The position numbers were made by a program, and so were the translations under genes. A stretch of DNA of 64,000 nt, taken from NCBI RefSeq assembly GCF_900177665.1, contig NZ_FXAW01000003.1:212655-276654 (forward strand). Direction: 5' to 3'. Under the pieces are notes generated by a model, which searched no databases, was not told the origin of the DNA, and saw only the letters and a program-made list of their open reading frames with translations. The stretch comes from Marivirga sericea (lineage in GTDB: Bacteria > Bacteroidota > Bacteroidia > Cytophagales > Cyclobacteriaceae). Shown here piece after piece: positions 9,531-15,464 of this stretch (within the stretch, counting starts at the first letter, position 1; every line of letters starts with the position of its first letter).

Positions 9531-9539
9531 CTTCAATAA

Positions 9540-9705
9540 ATAAAAAAAGAGGAAAGCAATATCGGGCTGCTTTCGCTTTTAGGCCGCAAGCCCAAGCCTT
9601 TGGGTTTTTTGAGAAATCTCCACCGCCAGCTGGCGGTAGTATTTCCCAAAAAAGGCTTGCCCCCTAGCGAGTCAGCCCGGAAAAAAAGGCTTTCTCTTTT
9701 CTTTT
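9540..9705. repeat. long imperfect palindrome (about 165 bp)
   Basis: Nested inverted segments share one centre. The centre is a perfect 16-bp palindrome ACCGCCAG/CTGGCGGT at 9622-9637. Moving outward are GAGAAAT opposite ATTTCCC, AAGCCTTT.../...AAAAGGCTT, CGGGCTG (from about 9564) opposite CAGCCCG (about 9674), and outer purine-rich AAGAGGAAAGC opposite GCTTTCTCTTTT. The arms differ by small insertions. It could form a cruciform or, if transcribed, one long hairpin RNA. A 285-bp AT-rich stretch without visible features follows up to the next gene. Confidence 0.7.
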
Positions 9706-9990
9706 TTTTTATTTTTTTCTTTTCTCTTTTGAAAATATTTCCCTGTGGTTTGTAGGTTTACTAGTCTGTATTTCTTCATAGCTTCATTTAGATAAATTAG
9801 CATTACTTAATAGATTTACATAATTCTCTAAGCTATTAATGATACAGGAATGTAAATAGGTAAGTCAATAAAGGAAAACAGTCAACGCATTGAAAACCTT
9901 TACGCGTACATGAACATTAATAAGCTACTTATTTCAATAGCTTCCTTCAACGATTTACTTTATTAATGATTCATAATTGTTATCATATTT

Positions 9991-10575
9991 TTAATTGGCA
10001 TCTCTGATTTTATATGACAATGAAACCTGAATAGACCTATTAAATATTTTCACCATCCTATCATCAAATTGCGCTAGATTAGGATAAGCAATGCTTGGAA
10101 TTACCCCCAATATATACCGTAAATTGACAGTTATTTTTTCATTTACAAAATATGAAGAACCTACTAAAATGGAAAGGTCAGCTCGTTTCGCGTATGGAGA
10201 TTTCGCAACATTGACATCGTAATCATTCCTACCAAATAGTAACAGTCCTGACTCAATTCCAGCCTCAACATTAAAATTGCCCAGTCGATAACCAATGAAA
10301 ATTGGGAGGTTTATATAGTACAAGTTTTCTGAGTCAGCCCCTTTCTCAACAAAAATAAATTCACTTGAGATGTTTACCTTTTCAGAAATATCACAAAGAC
10401 CTAATAAACCAATCTGGAAACCACCACCCCAATCGTAATTAGCGACTCTTTCTGCTGATTCATCATTAAATGAATAGCCTGAAAAATTTCCTCCAGCTTT
10501 CATAAAAACATTTAATTGAGCATTTGCCTTTTGAATTACAAATACTGCTAATATTAAAAGGATATTTCTTTTCAT
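9991..10575 (-). CDS. outer-membrane beta-barrel protein (PorT-like)
   Basis: A signal peptide (KANAQ at about residue 19) is followed by alternating beta-strands typical of the small eight-stranded PorT/OMP_b-brl_2 family: LNVFMKAGGNFSGY, FQIGLLGLCDISEKVNISSEF, LPIFIGYRLGNFNVEAGIESG and the closing strand IQVSLSYKI. The usual length is about 190-220 residues, matching 194. Such proteins are abundant in Bacteroidota and mostly of unknown role. It sits between the long palindrome and the structured intergenic region, transcribed on the minus strand. Confidence 0.78.
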   Translation of the reverse strand: MKRNILLILAVFVIQKANAQLNVFMKAGGNFSGYSFNDESAERVANYDWGGGFQIGLLGLCDISEKVNISSEFIFVEKGADSENLYYINLPIFIGYRLGNFNVEAGIESGLLLFGRNDYDVNVAKSPYAKRADLSILVGSSYFVNEKITVNLRYILGVIPSIAYPNLAQFDDRMVKIFNRSIQVSLSYKIRDAN

Positions 10576-11160
10576 TGAAATCGATTTTTCTAGTCTTCCA
10601 AAATTAATGAAGTTATGACAGCTAGCAAAAATAATTTGCGTGGTGGTCAGAATAAGAGGACGAGGATTTCCATAAATGACTCTATGCTAGATTGCGCACT
10701 TTTCCAAAAAGCTTTTTACTAGCTTTCCTGCGTCAGGACATTAAAAAAATCAATCCAAACATAGTGAAAGTTACAGGCATGCGGATGAGAAAGATGACAA
10801 GAGTTCGCGTTGCCGGCTACAAAAAAAATCTCCAGCATCCTTCCCAACTACCAGACCCTTCATGCTCGTATTTTTTGTTGTGCCGCTCTTGCATCTATCT
10901 CACCGTTCCTGTGTGGATGCGCACTATGTTTAAATTAATTTTTAGAGTGCGCATCGCCAGCCGGTGGTTGGTGGCGTACGTTCGTCTTCGTCCAGCGTTT
11001 AGTTTAACGCGGTTTCGTGTTCAGTCTGAAGGTTATTATTTCCTTCGGTTTTTGTGGTTTGAGATTAATTTCTCGCCATTGCCATTTTAGTTTTATTCCC
11101 TGATGGGTTTGGCCTGCCAGGTCTTTATTTTTTTGATCATTCCCCTGCAGACTGGACACA
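10576..11160. other. intergenic region with a series of stem-loops, possible structured RNA or attachment region
   Basis: No credible gene lies here; the 132-residue plus-strand frame reads like non-coding DNA. Between 10916 and 11046 four stem-loops follow one another: GATGCGCACT/AGTGCGCATC (10916-10925 with 10946-10955, perfect 10-bp arms), CGCCA/TGGCG (10955-10959 with 10972-10976), GCGTT/AACGC (10995-10999 with 11006-11010) and GAAGG/CCTTC (11028-11032 with 11042-11046). The first two are mutually adjacent. The stretch is GC-richer than its flanks and directly adjoins the phage-like cassette, so it may be a non-coding RNA, a recombination site or a multicopy repeat. Confidence 0.45.
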
Positions 11161-11185
11161 AAAAAACCGTAGCTATGAACTACGG
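11161..11185 (-). terminator. intrinsic terminator overlapping a stop codon
   Basis: On the minus strand the hairpin CCGTAG-TTCATAG-CTACGG (11185-11167) is followed by seven T. The stem includes the last codons of the 61-residue protein and the loop contains its TAG stop (11175-11173). It would end the minus-strand cassette transcript. Confidence 0.8.
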
Positions 11186-11358
11186 CCTTTCTTCTTGATT
11201 TTCTTGACCACCCATTTCATGGCCAATGACATACAAAAACTAACTAATGCTCCGACAGCTGCCAAAATGCAAGTCTTGATAATATCAGCACTTTGCAAAT
11301 TCACAAGGACTGTTAGGATTGTTCCTCCAGCTGTGCCAGCCTTACCGTGGACTTGCAT
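11173..11358 (-). CDS. small membrane protein, holin-like
   Basis: This 61-residue protein has one or two hydrophobic segments (about 11-45, including IIKTCILAAVGALVSFCMSLAM) and a strongly basic tail KWVVKKIKKKGRSS. Size, hydrophobicity and charged end resemble small phage holins, but no family can be named with certainty. Its ATG lies 17 bp inside the end of the preceding gene, which points to translational coupling, and its stop codon lies inside the terminator loop. It belongs to the minus-strand cassette 12771-11173. Confidence 0.6.
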   Translation of the reverse strand: MQVHGKAGTAGGTILTVLVNLQSADIIKTCILAAVGALVSFCMSLAMKWVVKKIKKKGRSS

Positions 11359-12004
11359 CTCCCTTGTTTTTTACCTCAGGTAGTGGAGGAATTTTTACCT
11401 GATCATCCACCGTCACCTGACTGACTGCAGTCAGGACACTGGCGCCAACAGTCAGATATCCTGCAACTGTAATCAAGCCAGCTGGTAATGTGATAGGCGC
11501 ACCTAAAATAGCACCGCCTGCAGCAGCCAATACCAAACCAATTGTCCGCAATTTTCTAAACAACTTTGGTGTGGGCTTTTTGACCCTTTCTAAAATATTC
11601 ATAGTTGATTTCTCTTTAATAGTGATATAAATATGATTCTGCTTCTCTTGGGCCTCTTCAAAGACTTTTAAAAGCTTATCCATTGCTTCATTCGATCGGA
11701 TTCCTTTTCCTGTTCCTGTCAGCTCCGAGACTGGTGCGATGCAGCCTTCCAGTTCTGTTCTCGCATCATTCGCAGGATGGATTAAAATCCAACTCCTTTC
11801 AGGAACGCTCTTCAATATCAGATGAAATCCCCTTTCATGGGTAATCCTCTTTTCCATTAGATATCTCCCTTCAGGAATACAACTGACAAAAGGCTGGTTC
11901 TCCTTCCAAGGAAGTTCAATGGTATGGCAGATTTTTTCACTGCCATACCTTAGAATTCCATTCGTTCCGCTCGTCCTATAATTTCGAATAAGTTCAAAAC
12001 TCAT
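11342..12004 (-). CDS. DUF5675 protein fused to a short membrane tail
   Basis: Residues about 1-130 match the DUF5675 family: GILRYGSEKICHTIELPWKE near the start, CIPEGRYLMEKR, then ILIHPANDARTELEGCIAP. The family is found in phages and in multicopy bacterial cassettes; a cell-wall or lysis-related role has been suggested only by context. From about residue 139 (MNILERVKKPTPKLFRKLR) a second, hydrophobic module begins (LVLAAAGGAILGAPITLP, then AGYLTVGASVL). In my recollection of Bacteroidota genomes this second module occurs as a separate small protein, so this looks like a gene fusion. It lies 11 bp after the upstream gene's stop and overlaps the holin-like gene. Confidence 0.75.
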   Translation of the reverse strand: MSFELIRNYRTSGTNGILRYGSEKICHTIELPWKENQPFVSCIPEGRYLMEKRITHERGFHLILKSVPERSWILIHPANDARTELEGCIAPVSELTGTGKGIRSNEAMDKLLKVFEEAQEKQNHIYITIKEKSTMNILERVKKPTPKLFRKLRTIGLVLAAAGGAILGAPITLPAGLITVAGYLTVGASVLTAVSQVTVDDQVKIPPLPEVKNKGDASPR

Positions 12005-12015
12005 TGCTAAAAAAA

Positions 12016-12771
12016 TCAGACGTTATCAACCTCCACCAATGCTAAAGCATTGAAAGCACCATTTTTAAGCGGATACATGGTTCCATTCACCTCTTGAAGG
12101 AATTCCACTCCAAAAAGCAAAAAGATGGGCTGATCACCAGCTGTAGGTACAGTGGCAGTCAAACTAATAGCCGCCTCGGTTTGTGGACCAATTGCTATCT
12201 CGCTACTTTCATCTGTCCCCAGACTGAATGTTTCCTCAGCAAAATCCACTTTACTTGCAGCTGCAACCAAGCGCATATGCGATGCGCCTGCAGGTGCTGC
12301 AAAGGTGTTCTGCGGAATAAAATCCGGAATGTTTACTGTTGCTTCACCCGTAGCCCTGTCAATATTGGCTACAAAGGGTGCATACATAGTCGCATTCAGT
12401 TTTCCGCTTTGATTGAACTCAAAGCCTTTCAGCAATTCAATATCACCTTCAATAGCCGTTCTTTCGCCTCTATCGTTGGATGTATCGCTTTTCACGACCT
12501 TGACCATTTCTCGGGTCATTCGGCTGGCCACTCGACCATCAGCTGCCTTCAAAAGCAAAGGTCGAACGGAAGTCCTTAAAAGCCTTCCAGCTTTTCCAGC
12601 TCGCCCGAATTCAGCACCATTTTCTCGAGTCCTTTGGAAAGCTGGATCATTCTTCATCCGCTCTTTGTCAATGCCTCCTTTTTCCCTGGCCAGATAGCCA
12701 TCTTTCGTTTTGTAAAAAGACAAATCTCCGATTTTGCCTTTCAGTTTGATAATACCCTTTTGTCTTGCCAT
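12016..12771 (-). CDS. conserved uncharacterised protein of the DUF5675 cassette
   Basis: A soluble 251-residue protein starting MARQKGIIKLKGKIGDLSFY; this start (12771) is preferred over an upstream ATG because the conserved sequence begins here. The N-terminal third is basic (KTKDGYLAREKGGIDKERM, then FQRTRENGAEFGRAGKAGRL); the rest is beta-rich (DFIPQNTFAAPAGASHMRL, then VEFLQEVNGTMYPLKNGAFN). I recognise it as a family that recurs, often in several copies per genome, beside DUF5675 in Bacteroidota, but no function has been established. A structural or nucleic-acid-binding role is possible from the basic, glycine-rich N-terminus; this is inference. Confidence 0.75.
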   Translation of the reverse strand: MARQKGIIKLKGKIGDLSFYKTKDGYLAREKGGIDKERMKNDPAFQRTRENGAEFGRAGKAGRLLRTSVRPLLLKAADGRVASRMTREMVKVVKSDTSNDRGERTAIEGDIELLKGFEFNQSGKLNATMYAPFVANIDRATGEATVNIPDFIPQNTFAAPAGASHMRLVAAASKVDFAEETFSLGTDESSEIAIGPQTEAAISLTATVPTAGDQPIFLLFGVEFLQEVNGTMYPLKNGAFNALALVEVDNV

Positions 12772-12925
12772 AATTGAAAAATATATTTGATGAGCCACCA
12801 AAGTATTCTCTCAAATAGCGTTTGTCAAAAACTGACTTCCGCTAAAGGTCGTGTTGTCTTAATTGGCAATTATTGTCGTTAAAGCTTTCAAGAAATTGGC
12901 TATATTAGTGTATAGCATCCTTATG

Positions 12926-12947
12926 GATAAAGTATAGATAAAGTATA
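12926..12947 (+). promoter_or_regulatory. tandem 11-bp repeat, candidate operator
   Basis: GATAAAGTATA occurs twice without spacer (12926-12936 and 12937-12947), ending 5 bp before the ATG of the small HTH-like gene, within the divergent promoter region between that gene and the minus-strand cassette. The 11-bp period puts both units on one helix face. Autoregulation by the HTH-like protein is inferred. Confidence 0.5.
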
Positions 12948-12952
12948 AGCTT

Positions 12953-13150
12953 ATGATATTGAAAAGAACCGTTATCTATCCAAAGGACATACAGCGCATC
13001 ACAGGAAAAAGCGAACGCACGGGAAGAAGAATATTAGAGAAGATTCGAGAAAAAAGAGGAAAAGAAAAACACCAAATGATCACCGTTTCCGAGTTCGCAG
13101 ATTACACTGGAATAGATGCTGAAACAGTCCAGGAATACCTCACAGATTAA
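12953..13150 (+). CDS. small helix-turn-helix-like regulator of the DUF5675 cassette
   Basis: A basic 65-residue protein: VIYPKDIQRITGKSERTGRR resembles a helix-turn-helix in which ERTGRRILEKIREKRGK is the recognition helix, followed by MITVSEFADYTGIDAETVQE, a second short helical hairpin. It is divergent from the minus-strand cassette with 181 bp between starts, the classic arrangement of a regulator and its target operon. In my recollection similar small proteins accompany DUF5675 cassettes in other Bacteroidota. No close family name is offered; a DNA-binding role is inferred from composition and placement. Confidence 0.68.
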   Translation: MILKRTVIYPKDIQRITGKSERTGRRILEKIREKRGKEKHQMITVSEFADYTGIDAETVQEYLTD

Positions 13151-13304
13151 GCCAAATTTTAAGGTTATAATCCAGAATTTTCACGCCTTTTGTACATAAA
13201 ATTTGCCCTTTTTTGCGTATATTTAGTATAACAAAGAAAAGTTCTTTGGCAGTATGTAGTGGAAATTAAGTCATTAAACGGCAACAATTGAAAATAATTC
13301 TTTG

Positions 13305-13321
13305 GTGTCCAATTAGTGTCC
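13305..13321 (+). promoter_or_regulatory. direct repeat GTGTCC at 11-bp spacing
   Basis: GTGTCC occurs at 13305-13310 and 13316-13321. It lies in the 270-bp AT-rich gap after the HTH-like gene, ahead of a GC-rich hairpin (about 13374-13396, GTGGTCC...GGGCCCAC) and a terminator. It could be a protein-binding site or an arm-type site of an element end. No recombinase gene is present. Confidence 0.3.
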
Positions 13322-13418
13322 ATAAACTTCAATAAATGGCTAAATTATTGAAATACAATATTTTAAAGGCTTCATGTGTGGTCCAGGTGGGCCCACTTTC
13401 AGAATTCATCTGAACACA

Positions 13419-13455
13419 AAAAGCCTTAAATCTTACGATTTAGGGCTTTTTTTTA
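13419..13455 (+). terminator. intrinsic terminator
   Basis: AAAAGCCTTAAATC-TTAC-GATTTAGGGCTTTT forms a stem of about 13 pairs with one mismatch, followed by more T residues. A-rich and T-rich flanks would let it work on both strands. It closes the cassette region on its right side. The 400 bp to its right (13456-13859) hold no credible gene. Confidence 0.75.
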
Positions 13456-13756
13456 TTTTATGTTGTCTAGTCCTGAAATAGCGTTACACAAAAATTAACA
13501 AATTCTTTCCAACTCATAATGCACCTATTTTCCCGAAATGTAGAGACACGAAATGAAAGGAAAAGTGCTAAGCGGGTAATAAATACTGATAACCTGAGTT
13601 CGAGTCGTCTTTGGAAATTCAGATTTTCATATAATTCAATAGACAAGGCGTCTTTTTGATGATATAGCGGGCTATGTCCAGGGAAGACAACGCAGTATAT
13701 AGGATTATATGGAAAAGTTTTTCGCATTCCCACCTCTAAACAGCGATTTTCTGCCT

Positions 13757-13785
13757 AAAAACCCCTTGCAATAGCCCGCTATTGC
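13757..13785 (-). terminator. possible intrinsic terminator of the minus-strand deoxyribosyltransferase operon
   Basis: A perfect hairpin GCAATAG-CGGG-CTATTGC (minus strand 13785-13768) is followed after AAGGGG by five T. It lies 75 bp beyond the end of the decayed deoxyribosyltransferase gene. The gap between stem and T-run makes it a weak example. Confidence 0.4.
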
Positions 13786-13859
13786 TTCAGAATTTTTAGT
13801 TGAAACTCATTGTTTATAGGCGTTCTGAATCCTAAATAAGAATCGAAGTCAGGTTGATT

Positions 13860-14297
13860 CTACTCCAATAGAAATATAAATAAATCTTTTGGAGAAGAAA
13901 AAATTGCATGAAAAGGCTCTTCAATCATTGCGTTTAATTTAGAATCTAAAAATGAAGCTCTTATATCTGTATGTAGTCCTAATATTTGTTTAGAGGATTC
14001 AGATAGAAATTTTTGAGTGTATGCAATTCCTAGTTCAAAACATGCTCCTTCATCTGGTACTCTTCCATCTAGTACAAAAAGAAAAATATCACATTTCAAT
14101 ACTTGTTGTATATCAGTAAAAAAGATAGTCTTATTTCTTTGGACAGTAGTCATATCCTGGGGCGCTTTATCTAGCTCAACACCATCTCTTTGAGGGAAAA
14201 ATATGTCAAAACCGAGTAATTACAATTGGTCAACTAAAGATTTATTGAAGTCTTGTTCCGCCATATTAAATAATAGTCCAGCAAAGTAAATTTTCAT
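13860..14297 (-). pseudogene. nucleoside 2-deoxyribosyltransferase-like gene with an in-frame stop
   Basis: Read through one TAA (14222-14220), the frame from ATG 14297 gives about 145 residues: MKIYFAGLLFNMAEQDFNKS, stop, then LGFDIFFPQRDG, and later CDIFLFVLDGRVPDEGACFE followed by LGIAY. This matches the Nuc_deoxyrib_tr family (PF05014): the N-terminal (Y)FAGPLF-like strand, and D-x-G-x-x-x-E-x-G carrying the nucleophilic Glu. These enzymes cleave or exchange nucleobases of deoxynucleosides, or hydrolyse related nucleotides. The start overlaps the stop of the upstream membrane-protein gene (ATGA). The nonsense codon sits before the active site, so the gene is probably dead, although a second start at 14153 leaves the catalytic half open. 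Confidence 0.75.
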
Positions 14298-15307
14298 TGT
14301 TGTAAAGCGTTTTCTATTTTTTCTTTAAATTCTTTTGGGTCGTCAACATGTAATCCAAGGAGAATAAACTTCTTTTTTCTACCATAAAGACCAATTAATT
14401 CATTCTCCGTGTTCAAGCTGATTATAATATTATGACTTTCAATTTCTCCTAATGGCGAAAGCGTTCTTGTCAATACGTTTTTTTCTAATGATTTACTTGA
14501 TAGTTCTACTTTGTCAATATCCAAAAAGGGAATTTCAACTTCATTTAAAATACCATATTTTAAAGTTAAACTGTCTTCATTGATGGAAATTGGTCTTTGG
14601 GTTAGCGATTTAGCAAAACCAAATATTTGAATAGCACTGTAGATACTCAAGGCTGTTAAACACCAAGCCGCAATTATACTCCATTGAGTTAGTAAAAAAT
14701 GAATAACTACTGTTTCAATACCTATAACTAAAATAAATGCATATAGAAGGGCAGGTGTTCCACTTGTCTTATGGTATGTATATTCATTGGCACCAACTTC
14801 TCGTGTTTTCCAATTAATGAAGCTATAGTAAAAAACCGCAACTTCTGTCACAAATGGTAGTACAAGTGCTCTAGGTAAAATTTCATAACAAGTACTTTTA
14901 AGGGCATTATAAAAATCTGGAATTGAACCTTTAATTCCTTTATATTTTCTAATAGCATTACGAACTTTAATTAGCACAAAAACAATTATTGACATTTCAA
15001 TTATTGGTAAAACCCAAGTTTTGAAAATTGACAAATATGATTGGCTCTCTTTGGGTAAAAAAAATGAACCAATTAAAAGCCCAATTATCATAAATGGTAC
15101 AACTGTAGTTTTTGCAATTTTTGATTTTCGAATGAGCAGAAAATAAACAAGTGGCACCGTCAGAAGTAGGTCCGTTGTTAATGCGAAGCTCAAAGTATCA
15201 TTTCCTTTAAGAAATGAAGACTTCATTAAAAACATCAGAATTCCAAATAGCCCAATAGGAATCCCAAAATTGATAAAATGTCGGTTTATAGGTGTTGTTT
15301 TGTTCAT
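14294..15307 (-). CDS. multi-pass membrane protein with C-terminal PH-like domain
   Basis: About six to seven hydrophobic segments fill residues 10-230 (FGILMFLM, LLLTVPLVYFLLI, PFMIIGLLIGSFFL, FVLIKV, YAFILVIGIETVVIHFLL, AAWCLTALSIYSAIQIFGF). The last about 100 residues are soluble and beta-rich (RPISINEDSLTLKYGILNEV, IPFLDIDKVELSS), resembling a bacterial pleckstrin-homology domain. Function is unknown. It overlaps by 4 bp the deoxyribosyltransferase-like gene, so the two formed a translationally coupled pair. A decayed duplicate of its C-terminal domain lies at 28205-28503. Confidence 0.7.
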   Translation of the reverse strand: MNKTTPINRHFINFGIPIGLFGILMFLMKSSFLKGNDTLSFALTTDLLLTVPLVYFLLIRKSKIAKTTVVPFMIIGLLIGSFFLPKESQSYLSIFKTWVLPIIEMSIIVFVLIKVRNAIRKYKGIKGSIPDFYNALKSTCYEILPRALVLPFVTEVAVFYYSFINWKTREVGANEYTYHKTSGTPALLYAFILVIGIETVVIHFLLTQWSIIAAWCLTALSIYSAIQIFGFAKSLTQRPISINEDSLTLKYGILNEVEIPFLDIDKVELSSKSLEKNVLTRTLSPLGEIESHNIIISLNTENELIGLYGRKKKFILLGLHVDDPKEFKEKIENALQQ

Positions 15308-15464
15308 TTCATTTGCTTTAATATCAAATTCTTATTATTGGTCTACAAGTTATAAATCTTGAAAGTTTTTTCAGTAAAACTCAATAATACTCCTACATAA
15401 TTGATTTTTAATCAAGTTCTGTTTTTTTATCAATGGACACACATTTCTTGTAGCTATTATAGAA

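Noticed and set aside
10692-11090. 132-codon plus-strand frame
   Set aside because: It covers the stem-loop region, reads as basic low-quality sequence and shows no domain; treated as non-coding.
12094-12697. Three plus-strand frames opposite the cassette gene
   Set aside because: They are shadows of the 251-residue minus-strand gene.
13374-13396. GTGGTCC...GGGCCCAC hairpin as a tRNA-end attachment site
   Set aside because: It is a short hairpin only; no tRNA body precedes it and no integrase gene is nearby.
13467-13733. 88-codon minus-strand frame
   Set aside because: No recognisable protein character; it lies between two terminator-like hairpins.
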